Source of the DNA: Microvirga sp. 3-52
Lineage (GTDB): Bacteria > Pseudomonadota > Alphaproteobacteria > Rhizobiales > Beijerinckiaceae
Assembly: GCF_018383585.1 (NCBI RefSeq)
Contig: NZ_JAHAMK010000003.1
Location: 116,258 to 180,257, forward strand
Direction: 5' to 3'
Length of the DNA stretch: 64,000 bases
The notes under the pieces were generated by a model. The model had not been told where the DNA came from, made no database searches, and was given only the letters and a program-made list of their open reading frames with translations. Positions 8,478 through 17,168 of this stretch are shown here, piece after piece; within the stretch, counting starts at the first letter, position 1, and each line of letters starts with the position of its first letter. The translations under genes were made by a program, and so were the position numbers.

Positions 8478-9143
8478 TCAGGAAGCCATCAGACTCTGCG
8501 GAAGATGATTGGATGCCAGGAGAGCAGCTTCAACCCGATTTCGGACGCGCAATTTCTGCAGGATGTTGGTCAAGTGATGCTTGATCGTCTTCTCACTCAG
8601 ATCGAGCTTGTTGCCAATCTCTTTATTGCTACGGCCTTGAGCCAGGATTGACAGGATCTGCTGCTCACGCGGAGTGAGATGTGGGAGACGACCTGGACTC
8701 CTCACTTCGGTGAGGTTGCCTGGGCTAGTCCTCATGAGCAGTTTTGCCGCAAGGTTGGGCGCGACGAAGCTCTGTCCCTGGTTTAACGCTCGCACCGTCT
8801 GAATTAATTCGATGTCGCTGGTGCCCTTCAGCAAGTAGCCGCGGACGCCACGCTTCAAAGCGGTATAGACGTGCTCTTCGGCCGCTGTAGCGGCAAGTAT
8901 GAGGATACGGATCGTGGGGTGTTGCAGGAGGATCGATTCCACGGCCCCCATGCTGAAATCCATGGTGCTGGAGTCGAGCACAATCATATCTGGCTGGCTC
9001 TTTTGAGCAACCTCGATTGCATCCCAGACCGATGCGCCCTGGCCAACAACGTCGATGTCCGGTTGAGAACTCAGGGCTCGGATCACGCCGCCCCGAAAGA
9101 GCGGATGTTTGTCGATCACGCCGACGCGAATCTTCCCTATCAT
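8478..9143 (-). CDS. NarL/FixJ-type response regulator with atypical receiver
   Basis: Response regulator of 221 residues: receiver domain about 5-120 and LuxR/GerE helix-turn-helix about 148-210 (LTPREQQILSILAQGRSNKEIG, then KTIKHHLTNIL). The phosphoacceptor D57 (VLDSS), switch Thr and K in GYLLKG are present, but the acidic pair is DK (11-12) instead of DD, and the usual DxxMPG loop after D57 is replaced by DSSTMD. This may weaken Mg binding and phosphorylation. It is a diverged paralogue of the regulator at 9510-10178, separated from it by a 366-bp gap, and probably answers to the same kinase or acts independently (inference). Confidence 0.9.
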   Translation of the reverse strand: MIGKIRVGVIDKHPLFRGGVIRALSSQPDIDVVGQGASVWDAIEVAQKSQPDMIVLDSSTMDFSMGAVESILLQHPTIRILILAATAAEEHVYTALKRGVRGYLLKGTSDIELIQTVRALNQGQSFVAPNLAAKLLMRTSPGNLTEVRSPGRLPHLTPREQQILSILAQGRSNKEIGNKLDLSEKTIKHHLTNILQKLRVRNRVEAALLASNHLPQSLMAS

Positions 9144-9509
9144 TGGAGCCCCCCAGTTCCAATCTCGACAGCCGCTTGTAAACTCGACGGTTGTTCATGC
9201 ACTCAACAATACTCTTACTGAGCATCATCATAGCTTAAGATACCGAATTCAGTTTATATTCAGCAATGTCTATGAAGTGAGAGATTGGTATCTTGGCAGT
9301 CCCTTGTGTATTATCACCAAATGAGTAGGGAATAATTGCCTCGTACGCATCATAAGGAAAGCCCGAGGTATAGCGTGGCTCTGATAAGACATATGAACTG
9401 GGAGAACAAATCTCGCAGATCATCGAGGGTTCGGGATCAAGCCTTCACAGTCACAGGCTATTGAACCGGAAAGTGCGTCTAATTCAGGCTGTAAGAGTCT
9501 GCCAAGACA
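9144..9509. other. Intergenic gap between two response regulator genes
   Basis: This 366-bp AT-richer stretch holds the promoter region of the downstream leftward response regulator. I see no convincing gene. A 62-codon open frame on the minus strand (9235-9423) lacks a ribosome site and a recognisable domain. No clear terminator or long repeat was seen. Confidence 0.4.
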
Positions 9510-10178
9510 TCACCTCAGGGATGGCTTCTTCCCGGACATGCGCTCTGCAGCGATCATCGCGGCTTCCACGCGATTGCGAACCTGAAGTTTATCCATCACA
9601 GATGTCAGGTAACCTTTAACGGTCTTCTCGGTCAGTCCGAGTTCGCCGCCTATCAATTTGTTGCTGAGCCCTTGAAGAATCAGCATCAAGATTTGCTCCT
9701 CTCGATCAGACAACTCGGGAAACCGCTTCGGTGTCTCGGAGGGAGTGCTTTCCTCAGATCCTCTCGACATGATGAGGTGTGCAGCAAACCCGGGAGACAC
9801 GTAGTTCTGACCCTTGTTAACCAAGCGTATGGCGTTCACGAGCTCTGAACTGCCTGTTCCTTTTAGAAGATAGCCCCTGGCACCTTTTCTCAAGGCGCTG
9901 CGCACTTCATCTTCGTCATCGGCGACCGTCAGCATAAGAGCTTTCGTGGAAGGGTAACGCTGAGCAATCTTGGCCACGGCGTTAATACCACCCCCCGGCA
10001 TATTCATATCCAGGAGGATGACGTCTGGGGTATGTTCATGAGCGATTTGAAGAGCCTCGGGGGCTGTTTCTCCTTGGCCAACAACCTCGATGTCAGGTTC
10101 CGACCCCAACGCGAACACAACCCCGTCCCTATAGAGTGGGTGGTCGTCGACGACAGCGACCCGGATCTTATGCTGCAT
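9510..10178 (-). CDS. NarL/FixJ-type response regulator
   Basis: Canonical two-component response regulator, 222 residues. The receiver has the DD pair (11-12), phosphoacceptor D57 in LLDMNMPGG and K in GYLLKG. The C-terminal LuxR-type helix-turn-helix is at about 150-212 (LSDREEQILMLILQGLSNKLIG). The start overlaps the 3' end of the histidine kinase gene by 11 bp and has a GGAGGAG site inside that gene, so kinase and regulator are co-expressed cognate partners. Target genes are not identifiable from the sequence. Confidence 0.93.
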   Translation of the reverse strand: MQHKIRVAVVDDHPLYRDGVVFALGSEPDIEVVGQGETAPEALQIAHEHTPDVILLDMNMPGGGINAVAKIAQRYPSTKALMLTVADDEDEVRSALRKGARGYLLKGTGSSELVNAIRLVNKGQNYVSPGFAAHLIMSRGSEESTPSETPKRFPELSDREEQILMLILQGLSNKLIGGELGLTEKTVKGYLTSVMDKLQVRNRVEAAMIAAERMSGKKPSLR

Positions 10179-11613
10179 CCGCTCCTCCTGCGCCTATCAG
10201 AGGCAGAGAGGCTTTGATGCGTGTTCCATTGCCCGGCGTACTCTTGATGCTCAATGCTCCTCCGATGCTTTCAATTCGATCCCGAAGGCCGGCCAGTCCC
10301 ATACGGGGTTCGCCGATCGATCCACTTTCCTCACTCATTCCCGGACCGTTATCTGCCACTTCGACGGTCACAGTCGACCCGTCCCAGCTGACTTCGACGT
10401 GCTGTTCCCGACCATCCGCGTGCTTGAAAGCATTGTTGAGGCTCTCTTGGATATACCGGCACAAGGCAATTTTGACGAATTGAGGTGCTTCCTCCGGGAG
10501 ATCTGCAATTTTGCAGGTGATTTCTGTCCCTGTCCTGCGCTCGTGCTGGCGCATCATGAACAGTAGTGCTTCCTTAAGTGTCAGTGTCTGCACCTCCGGA
10601 AGAAGGAGGCCTTTGCAGATGTTGCGGGTATCGTTGAGTGCGTCCGACAGCGCTTTCTGAATCTTCTGTAGATTGTCTTGGTCATTCCTTGAGCCTTGAA
10701 TCCGGTCCAGCCGCAGAAGGGCTAGGCTGACCAGCTGAGCGACCCCATCGTGAAGATCATACCCCATGCGCCGCAGGGTACGCTCATTGTCTTCTGTCGC
10801 ATTCTGCGCGGCACGCTCGATGCGTCCCTGAAGGATGCGATTCTGACGCAACAGTTCTGAAAGTTGAGAAACGCGCTCCGTCAATGCCGCCCGTTGTCGA
10901 TCGATCGTTTTGCTTCCATTGGCGACGATGACGAATAAGCATCCCATCATGTTCAAAGTGATCAATGCGGTCGAGAGCCAAGTTTTCCATTCTGAAGCGA
11001 TGAGTTCCGAGTTCAATGCTTCTGCACGCTCATGAAATTCAACGACAGCGATGACATTGCCCGACTCGAAGCTCCGAATGGGAGCAAAGACCTTGAGCAG
11101 GGGAAGCCCAGCAAAGCGTTCAACTATCTCTTCGTCCCCTGGAATATCGTCGAACTCCGCCGCAATCGCTCCGGTCCAGGCCTTCCGGGAAGAAGGGGGG
11201 AGGGTGAATTTCTTACCTATCAGAGCCTGATCGTCACTGTGAACGATTACTCCGTCATGATTCCAGATTCTGACCGAGGTGATACTTGGCTGGAGATCGG
11301 GCCTCTCCATCGCCTGCTTCAGACCATGGACGCTGTCTGGTGAAAGAGCGCCGTCTGCTGTGATCTCCTGAAGGTGAGGGGCGATGAAGGTGTTGATATA
11401 CAGTGCTGTGGACGCGGCCTTTAGCTCTGCAACACTCTTCTCAATCTGCCATGAGACCAGAGTACCCATGGCGAACATGCCGACCAGCATGACGGCGAAG
11501 GCCACCAGCAGAAATTGACCTGCAAGACTTCTCTTTTTTCGAGGTTTCGTTTCTGACGATGCATCAAACCTTACATCAACACACACAGCGGCGGTCCCCC
11601 ACCCCTGGACCAT
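10168..11613 (-). CDS. Sensor histidine kinase (HisKA_3, NarX/DegS-like)
   Basis: Membrane sensor kinase, 481 residues. Membrane helices at about 33-52 and 211-231 bound a periplasmic sensor region of about 155 residues with no recognised named fold. The HisKA_3 dimerisation segment carries the phosphorylated H288 in GYDLHDGVAQ, and the ATPase domain shows the N box (ESLNNAFKHA) and G box (DNGPGM, GLAGLRDRIESIGG). It is the first gene of a leftward operon with the overlapping response regulator. The signal is unknown; the lack of a cytoplasmic PAS domain suggests an extracytoplasmic ligand. Confidence 0.92.
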   Translation of the reverse strand: MVQGWGTAAVCVDVRFDASSETKPRKKRSLAGQFLLVAFAVMLVGMFAMGTLVSWQIEKSVAELKAASTALYINTFIAPHLQEITADGALSPDSVHGLKQAMERPDLQPSITSVRIWNHDGVIVHSDDQALIGKKFTLPPSSRKAWTGAIAAEFDDIPGDEEIVERFAGLPLLKVFAPIRSFESGNVIAVVEFHERAEALNSELIASEWKTWLSTALITLNMMGCLFVIVANGSKTIDRQRAALTERVSQLSELLRQNRILQGRIERAAQNATEDNERTLRRMGYDLHDGVAQLVSLALLRLDRIQGSRNDQDNLQKIQKALSDALNDTRNICKGLLLPEVQTLTLKEALLFMMRQHERRTGTEITCKIADLPEEAPQFVKIALCRYIQESLNNAFKHADGREQHVEVSWDGSTVTVEVADNGPGMSEESGSIGEPRMGLAGLRDRIESIGGALSIKSTPGNGTRIKASLPLIGAGGADAA

Positions 11614-11703
11614 AGCCTTCCTATATGAGGTCAGGATCTAGAGGCCTTCTAAAGTAAATCCGGGCCTCTCAGTGGGTAAAGCCTATACCGAAGAGGTAGT
11701 GCT

Positions 11704-12168
11704 TCGAAGCGCATCGACATCCGTGCCCCGCAGGATGGGGTCGTGCACCAGTCGATCGTCCACACGGTCGGCGGGGTGATCACGGCCGGCGAGCCCTTGA
11801 TGCTGATTGTGCCCGAGAGCGACGAGCTCTCGATCGAGGTGAAGGTGTCGCCCCAGGACATCGACCAGCTCCGGCCCGGGCTTGATGCGGTGCTGCGGCT
11901 TTCGGCCTTCAATCAGCGGACCACGCCGGAACTCAAGGGGCGGGTGAGCCTGATCGCGGCCGATCTGGTGACGGACCAGCGCTCGGGGGAGCAGTACTAC
12001 CCGGTGCGGGTGGTGTTCGTGGACGGGGAGCGCGAGCGCCTCGGCGCGCTCAAGCTGGTGCCCGGCATGCCCGTGGAGGGCCTAATCCAGACCGGCTACC
12101 GCACCGTCTTCTCCTACCTGACCAAACCCGTGGCCGACAACATGGCAAAAGCCTTCCGCGAAGAATAA
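11704..12168 (+). pseudogene. Type I secretion adaptor (HlyD family) C-terminal fragment
   Basis: About 154 codons that match only the C-terminal third of HlyD/PrtE-type membrane fusion proteins: KRIDIRAPQDGVVHQ, HTVGGVI, LIVPESDELSIEVKV, YYPVRVVF, LVPGMPVEGLI and the terminal AKAFREE. The frame is open only back to a stop at 11677, and family resemblance ends near 11704, so the membrane helix and coiled-coil arms are gone. No ribosome site or ATG precedes it. The complete relative at 43190-44578 ends in almost the same residues (RAFREE). It looks like a 5'-truncated remnant left by a rearrangement; no insertion-sequence ends are visible. Confidence 0.75.
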
Positions 12169-12305
12169 CCAGACCAAGAACCACTCCAGCAATGCTCCGG
12201 CTCGTCTTCATCAGACACTAAGGAGCAGATCCAGCTTCTGTTCTGCATGTCCTTATGGAGATGAATATTCGCTGTGAAGAGAGTCTGCGCTGCAATGAGC
12301 GACAC

Positions 12306-13016
12306 TTACTGGCTCACATCAGCTTTCTGATGGCTTCCGAGATATGCCTGCAAGGAGTTTCCAGCGCTCTCAATATGCTTCTTTAAAAGCGAACAGGCGG
12401 CTGCAATCTGTCCGCTCTCGCAGAGGCGCAAAAGCTCAGCGTGCTCTGTCTCAGCGCGCCTCATGCCATCCGTGAGAGAGAGTTGAAGCCGGGTATGCCT
12501 ATCACATTCCTGAAGGAGGTTAGCTACAATTGCCAGTGTGCGAGGTTGCCCGGCGTGGCGGTACAGCAGCATATGAAGTTCGGTATTCAGCTCGCCCCAG
12601 CGTCTGACGTGGTTCGCCCGGAGCTCCGCACTGTATTCCCGAAGGATCTGATTGATCGTCTCATAGTCGTTACGAGTCAGATGGCGGGCGGAGGCTTTCA
12701 GAAGGCGCGGCTCAAGCAGCGATCGTAGTTCAAAAAGCTCCTGGACCTCTCCGGTCGAAAGCTCGGAGACGATGGCGCCTCGGTGAGGGTGAATCTTGAC
12801 AAGCCCCTCTGCTTCCAGCTGCATCAAGGCTTCTCGGATGGGGATGCGGCTCACCCCAAACTCGTTCGCCAGAGCGTCTTGCCGTAGCGGTAATCCTGCC
12901 TTGAAGTCACCGTCCAGAATGCGATGCCGCAGGTTTTCCGCTACCGCAGCAGCAATTGTTCGATGCTGGAGAGATTTTTGAGCTGGTCTGGGGGCCGGCT
13001 TACGTTCGGATGTCAT
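12306..13016 (-). CDS. GntR family regulator (FCD type) of the hydroxyproline genes
   Basis: A 236-residue GntR/FCD regulator with a winged helix at about 15-80 (LANEFGVSRIPIREALMQLEAEGLV) and an FCD effector domain (LNTELHMLLYRHAG, ETEHAELL, KKHIESAG with conserved His). It is divergent from the DapA-like, epimerase and dehydrogenase genes of 4-hydroxyproline catabolism, and a 20-bp inverted repeat lies in the shared 127-bp gap. It is therefore the likely local repressor (inference). ATG at 13016 was taken; a GTG at 13031 in the same frame is an alternative. Confidence 0.88.
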   Translation of the reverse strand: MTSERKPAPRPAQKSLQHRTIAAAVAENLRHRILDGDFKAGLPLRQDALANEFGVSRIPIREALMQLEAEGLVKIHPHRGAIVSELSTGEVQELFELRSLLEPRLLKASARHLTRNDYETINQILREYSAELRANHVRRWGELNTELHMLLYRHAGQPRTLAIVANLLQECDRHTRLQLSLTDGMRRAETEHAELLRLCESGQIAAACSLLKKHIESAGNSLQAYLGSHQKADVSQ

Positions 13017-13084
13017 GGCTCGGAAAATCACTGAACCTGGAAGGCCCGCTTCTTATGGCAGTGTCCAGGAGTTGGCTTGACAAG

Positions 13085-13104
13085 GTAGATTTTATACAAT
13101 CTAC
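13085..13104. promoter_or_regulatory. Inverted repeat, candidate GntR operator
   Basis: Perfect 7-bp arms GTAGATT (13085-13091) and AATCTAC (13098-13104) flank TTATAC, between the divergent GntR regulator and the hydroxyproline operon and 39 bp before its first start codon. Position and symmetry fit an operator of the adjacent regulator. Confidence 0.55.
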
Positions 13105-13143
13105 AATAATGTGCATCGATGTCCAGTGTGGGAGAAGGGCAGA

Positions 13144-14070
13144 ATGGCTAGAATCGGATGGGAAGGTGTCTTTCCTGCGGTAACCACCCAGTTCAAATCG
13201 AATTACGGCTTGGATATCGAGGCCACGGCCAAGGTGATTGATGGGTTGATCAAGGATGGCGTCTCTGGACTGATCGTCTGCGGGACGGTTGGGGAAAACA
13301 CGTCTCTTAGCCGTTCCGAAAAGGTGGCGGTCATGGAAGCGGCAAAGGATGTCTCCCGGGGTCGAGTGCCGGTGATTGCGGGTGTCGCCGAATTCACGAC
13401 GGCCTTCGCGTCAGAAGTTGCCAAGGAGGCAGAGCGGGTGGGGCTCGACGGTGTTATGGTCATGCCCGCGCTGGTCTATTCCTCGAAGCCGCATGAGACC
13501 GCGGCGCATTTTCGGGGCGTTGCTAAAGCCACTGACCTGCCGGTAATGGTCTATAACAATCCTCCCATCTACAAGAATGATGTGACGCCCGACATTCTGG
13601 CCTCTCTTTCGGATTGCGAAACGATCGTCTGCTTCAAGGACTCATCGGGCGATACCCGCCGTTTCACCGATACGAAGAACATGGTCGGGGACCGCTTCGT
13701 CCTTTTCTCGGGTCTTGACGATGTCGTCGTGGAAAGTGTGATGCTGGGCGCCGTCGGCTGGGTCTCCGGCATGTCAAATGCCTTTCCTCAGGAAGGCGAA
13801 ACCCTGTTCCGTCTGGCAAAGGCGGGGCGCTATGAGGAGGCGAGGGCGCTTTACGAGTGGTTCATGCCTTTGCTTCACCTCGATGCCCGTCCCGACCTTG
13901 TGCAATGCATTAAACTCTGTGAGGCCATTATGGGCCGGGGTTCGGAATTGACACGCCCTCCGCGTCTTCCTCTGAGTGCTCAGGAGCGGGCTGAGGTGGA
14001 GGGGATCATGGACAAGGCTCTGAGGAACCGTCCTGCCCTTCCTGACGTCGGCTTGAAATCTGCCGCCTGA
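13144..14070 (+). CDS. DapA-family lyase, probable 1-pyrroline-4-hydroxy-2-carboxylate deaminase
   Basis: Class I aldolase of the dihydrodipicolinate synthase family, 308 residues. Schiff-base Lys K165 (CFKDSSGD), Tyr Y137 in the VYNNP motif and the GTVGE loop (48-52) are intact. Within this neighbourhood (4-hydroxyproline epimerase and D-amino-acid dehydrogenase) the expected reaction is deamination of pyrroline-4-hydroxy-2-carboxylate to 2-oxoglutarate semialdehyde; that role is inferred from context. ATG at 13144 was chosen, since an upstream start at 13111 would run into the regulatory region. An intrinsic terminator follows 9 bp after the stop. Confidence 0.82.
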   Translation: MARIGWEGVFPAVTTQFKSNYGLDIEATAKVIDGLIKDGVSGLIVCGTVGENTSLSRSEKVAVMEAAKDVSRGRVPVIAGVAEFTTAFASEVAKEAERVGLDGVMVMPALVYSSKPHETAAHFRGVAKATDLPVMVYNNPPIYKNDVTPDILASLSDCETIVCFKDSSGDTRRFTDTKNMVGDRFVLFSGLDDVVVESVMLGAVGWVSGMSNAFPQEGETLFRLAKAGRYEEARALYEWFMPLLHLDARPDLVQCIKLCEAIMGRGSELTRPPRLPLSAQERAEVEGIMDKALRNRPALPDVGLKSAA

Positions 14071-14079
14071 CACGTGCAC

Positions 14080-14108
14080 GGCGAAGGGATCGATATCCTT
14101 CGCCTTTT
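14080..14108 (+). terminator. Intrinsic terminator after the DapA-like gene
   Basis: Perfect 8-bp stem GGCGAAGG (14080-14087) and CCTTCGCC (14097-14104) with a 9-nt loop, followed by TTTT. It separates the deaminase-like gene from the epimerase gene, which therefore needs readthrough or its own promoter. Confidence 0.7.
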
Positions 14109-14148
14109 CTATACTAGTTAGCAATATCTCTGATCAGTGAGTGAAGCG

Positions 14149-15171
14149 ATGGCGCGTCACACCTTTTTTTGCATCGACGGGCACACCTGCGGGAATCCAG
14201 TTCGCGTGGTTTCTGGTGGCAGCATTCCCCAGTTGCGCGGAGAGACGATGTTCGACCGCCGCCAGCACTTTTTGGCGGAATACGACTGGATTCGAACCGG
14301 CTTGATGTTCGAGCCTCGTGGACATGACATGATGTCCGGTTCAATTCTTTACCCGCCAACGCGCCCCGATTGCGATGTCGGAATTCTGTTCATCGAGACA
14401 TCCGGCTGCCTCCCCATGTGCGGGCATGGAACGATCGGTACCGTCACTATTGCTCTCGAGAGCGGTTTGATCCACCCCAAAACACCAGGCCTCCTGCGCC
14501 TCGATACGCCGGCCGGTGTCGTAGAAGCCCGCTACGAACAGAATGGACCATTCATCGAGCGGGTTCGCATCACCAACATTCCATCCTTCCTCTATGGAAC
14601 GGGCTACGAGGTCGAAGTGGAAGGGCTCGGACATCTGACCGTGGATGTCGCCTATGGGGGCAATTTCTATGCCATCGTCGAGTCGCAGAAACTGTACTCC
14701 GATTTGGCAGACATCAATCCGTCGGACGTCCTGCGTTGGAGCCCCAAGCTGCGGGAAGCGTTCAATGCGCGTTACCGGATCGCTCATCCCGAGAATCCTG
14801 AAATCAACCGCCTCACGCACGTTCTGTGGACGGGGCGTGCGCAGACCGAGGACGGTACGGCCCGTAATGCCGTGTTCTATGGCGACAAGGCCATCGATCG
14901 TTCACCCTGCGGGACGGGAACATCGGCCCGCATGGCCCACCTCGCAGCGCGCGGCGAATTGAAGGAAGGCGATGCGTTCGTCCATGAGAGCATCATCGGG
15001 TCCACCTTCATCGGACGCATCGAGGGGCGGGCAACAGTCGGAGACCGCGACGCCATCATTCCCTCGATCGAGGGGTGGGCGCGGGTGACAGGCTTCAACA
15101 CGATCATCATCGACGATCGCGATCCCTTCGCGAAAGGGTTCCAGGTCGTGGACCGAGCCGCAAGAGCATGA
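14149..15171 (+). CDS. 4-hydroxyproline 2-epimerase (proline racemase family)
   Basis: Cofactor-independent epimerase that converts trans-4-hydroxy-L-proline to the cis-4-hydroxy-D form, 340 residues. Both catalytic cysteines of the racemase/epimerase class are visible: C91 in MCGHGTIG and C254 in DRSPCGTGTSAR. The dehydratase branch of the family has Ser or Thr at the first position, so epimerase is the better call. ATG at 14149 was preferred to GTG at 14137. It lies between the deaminase-like gene and a D-amino-acid dehydrogenase gene. Confidence 0.9.
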   Translation: MARHTFFCIDGHTCGNPVRVVSGGSIPQLRGETMFDRRQHFLAEYDWIRTGLMFEPRGHDMMSGSILYPPTRPDCDVGILFIETSGCLPMCGHGTIGTVTIALESGLIHPKTPGLLRLDTPAGVVEARYEQNGPFIERVRITNIPSFLYGTGYEVEVEGLGHLTVDVAYGGNFYAIVESQKLYSDLADINPSDVLRWSPKLREAFNARYRIAHPENPEINRLTHVLWTGRAQTEDGTARNAVFYGDKAIDRSPCGTGTSARMAHLAARGELKEGDAFVHESIIGSTFIGRIEGRATVGDRDAIIPSIEGWARVTGFNTIIIDDRDPFAKGFQVVDRAARA

Positions 15172-15221
15172 CGCCCAGGGTGTCAGCGACAGCCTAATCA
15201 TCACCCTGAACAGGATGCACG

Positions 15222-16457
15222 ATGCGGATCGCGATTGTCGGTGCTGGAATCGTCGGCCTCGCGGCCGCTCATGCCCTTCTCGAGAGAGGACATCAGGTTA
15301 CTCTCATTGATCCGGGCGATCAGACGGCGCGGCCAACAGACGGGAATGCTGGCTGGATCGCTCATACCGACATCATGCCGCTGGCGTCTCCCAAAATCTG
15401 GAGAAACCTTCCAGCTTGGCTGATGGACCCGCTGGGTCCTCTCACTATCAGGCCTGCTTATCTGCCCTCTCTGACGCCCTGGCTGATCCGATTCATGCTG
15501 GCGTCCTCTCCTGTGCGGATCAAAGCGAGCATGGCTGCCATACGAGTCATCAACGCAGAGGCCTTGCCCTCTTGGAGAAAGCTGCTTTCCTCGGTGGATT
15601 TGAGCGCTCATCTGCGAGAGAATGGCATTCTGTCCGTGTGGAAGCATCATGGCCCCCTTCTGCGGGCCAAAGATACTCTCGACCGCCAGCGTGACCTGGG
15701 CATCGGGATAGATATTCTCAATCGGAACGATCTCACGCAACTGGAGCCGGCGCTTCATAACGTCGAAGCTGGTGTGCTCTATCCGGAAGCATGCCACATC
15801 TCCGATCCCGCCCATTTGGCGTCGGATCTTATGAGACTTGCCCTCAAGCGGAACGCACAGCACATCGCGGCTCGCGCCCTGAAGGTGGAGCCGACGAATA
15901 ATGCGGTCCAAGTCCAGACTGACGGTTCAGTGAAAGCCATCCTTGCCGACAAGGTGGTTATTGCAGCGGGCATATGGTCGCGGTCGCTTGCGAAGACGTT
16001 GGGGGATCGGATTCCTCTCGATACTGAGCGCGGCTACAACGCGACCTATCCCAAAGGTTCATTCGGTCTCCATCGGCCCATCATGTTCGAAGGTGAGGGA
16101 TTCGTCACGACGCCTCTCGATACAGGTGATAGGGTAGGAGGTGCCGTTGAGTTCGCAGGGCTGGACGCCAAGCCCAATCATGATCGCACATCCGCGATGG
16201 TCGCGCGGCTCAACCGTTTTCTTCCCGACTTTGATCCCGATCAGGATGCAAGACGGTGGATGGGCTTTCGCCCATCCATTCCAGATTCCCTGCCGGTAAT
16301 AGGGTCGTCCAGACAGGATAACCGTGTGATCTACGCATTCGGTCATGGTCATCATGGCCTGACACAGGCTGCAGTCACATCGCTGCTAGTCGCCGACTTG
16401 ATCGACGGGAGAACCAGCGGGATCGATCTAAAGCCATACTCGGCACAGCGCTTCTAA
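15222..16457 (+). CDS. FAD-dependent D-amino-acid dehydrogenase, probable D-hydroxyproline dehydrogenase
   Basis: DadA/DAO-family flavoprotein, 411 residues. An N-terminal dinucleotide motif (GAGIVGLAAAHALLERGH, GxGxxG at 7-12) and a C-terminal FAD motif (VIYAFGHGHHGLTQA) are visible. In the hydroxyproline pathway it oxidises cis-4-hydroxy-D-proline to the pyrroline that the DapA-like enzyme deaminates; specificity is inferred from its neighbours. The ATG has an AGGA site 6 bp upstream, and the gene follows the epimerase gene by 50 bp. Confidence 0.88.
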   Translation: MRIAIVGAGIVGLAAAHALLERGHQVTLIDPGDQTARPTDGNAGWIAHTDIMPLASPKIWRNLPAWLMDPLGPLTIRPAYLPSLTPWLIRFMLASSPVRIKASMAAIRVINAEALPSWRKLLSSVDLSAHLRENGILSVWKHHGPLLRAKDTLDRQRDLGIGIDILNRNDLTQLEPALHNVEAGVLYPEACHISDPAHLASDLMRLALKRNAQHIAARALKVEPTNNAVQVQTDGSVKAILADKVVIAAGIWSRSLAKTLGDRIPLDTERGYNATYPKGSFGLHRPIMFEGEGFVTTPLDTGDRVGGAVEFAGLDAKPNHDRTSAMVARLNRFLPDFDPDQDARRWMGFRPSIPDSLPVIGSSRQDNRVIYAFGHGHHGLTQAAVTSLLVADLIDGRTSGIDLKPYSAQRF

Positions 16458-16533
16458 AGAAGCATCTTCATTCAGAGCCCATGAAGAGTAATTCCTGATC
16501 AAGTCTTCGCCAGCTTAATCGCCCTGACACGGA

Positions 16534-16761
16534 TCAGGCGGTGGGCTGAGGCGTTGTAGGCGTGACTGGGATCTCCGGCGGTGATGTGGGGGGCACCCCG
16601 ATCGGTTCACTCGGCGGCGGGATGTCGCCGGGCGTCGTTGGAGGCACGCCAATTGGCTCGGGCTGAGGTGTCTCAGGAGGCGTGGGTGGGCTCACTGGCG
16701 CCGGATTGGGATCCGCTGGTGTCGGCTCCGGGTAGGGCTGGTTCGGGAGAGGAATGGGCAT
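16534..16761 (-). CDS. Small proline-rich protein of unknown function
   Basis: A 75-codon frame with about 40 percent Pro and almost no hydrophobic core. It contains a tandem duplication built on PEPIGVPPTTPGDIP and SEPIGVPPTSPPEIP. A GGAG sequence lies about 10 bp before the ATG. There is no signal peptide, membrane helix or Cys. The composition suggests an unfolded linker-like or cell-wall-contact peptide. It stands alone between the hydroxyproline genes and dgoK; the internal repeat supports coding selection, but it could still be a chance frame. Confidence 0.45.
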   Translation of the reverse strand: MPIPLPNQPYPEPTPADPNPAPVSPPTPPETPQPEPIGVPPTTPGDIPPPSEPIGVPPTSPPEIPVTPTTPQPTA

Positions 16762-17168
16762 TCAGGCGGCGCTCCGCTGTTGAGGTGTGTACTGGTGTCC
16801 GTAAAGGGCAATCACCAGCGGAGCACTAGGTTCCTATGACAATGGAGGCCTTTGTCCAGGGCATATGCCTGATATTCAAGGCTCACCCGTGTCGACTAAA
16901 GGAATCCCTTCCAAATCTGGAGCACGCCGGATGGAACCTTATCGGTGTGCCTCAGAGCTTAGCAAAGCCTTATGGCCCCCTTTCGGTCAACGGCGCTCTG
17001 GCATAGTAAAAACCGGCAAGGCATAGGAGTGCGTTAGTTGGGAGATTGATGCCATGCTTCGTCGATGCTACCGACCTGTTCGAACCTGACGGTTCCGCAT
17101 CGAGAGTGATGCCAGGCGCCATCAGAACGCAGTGATGTTTCGTAAAACAATCCTAATAAACGCATGGC
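16762..17168. other. Intergenic region of about 400 bp
   Basis: No gene with recognisable features is visible. Short open frames (up to about 53 codons) lack good ribosome sites. The rightmost part is AT-rich, next to the dgoK stop. I found no strong terminator or repeat. Confidence 0.35.

Noticed and set aside
9235..9423. 62-codon minus-strand frame between response regulators
   Set aside because: No ribosome site and no recognised motif; length is compatible with chance.
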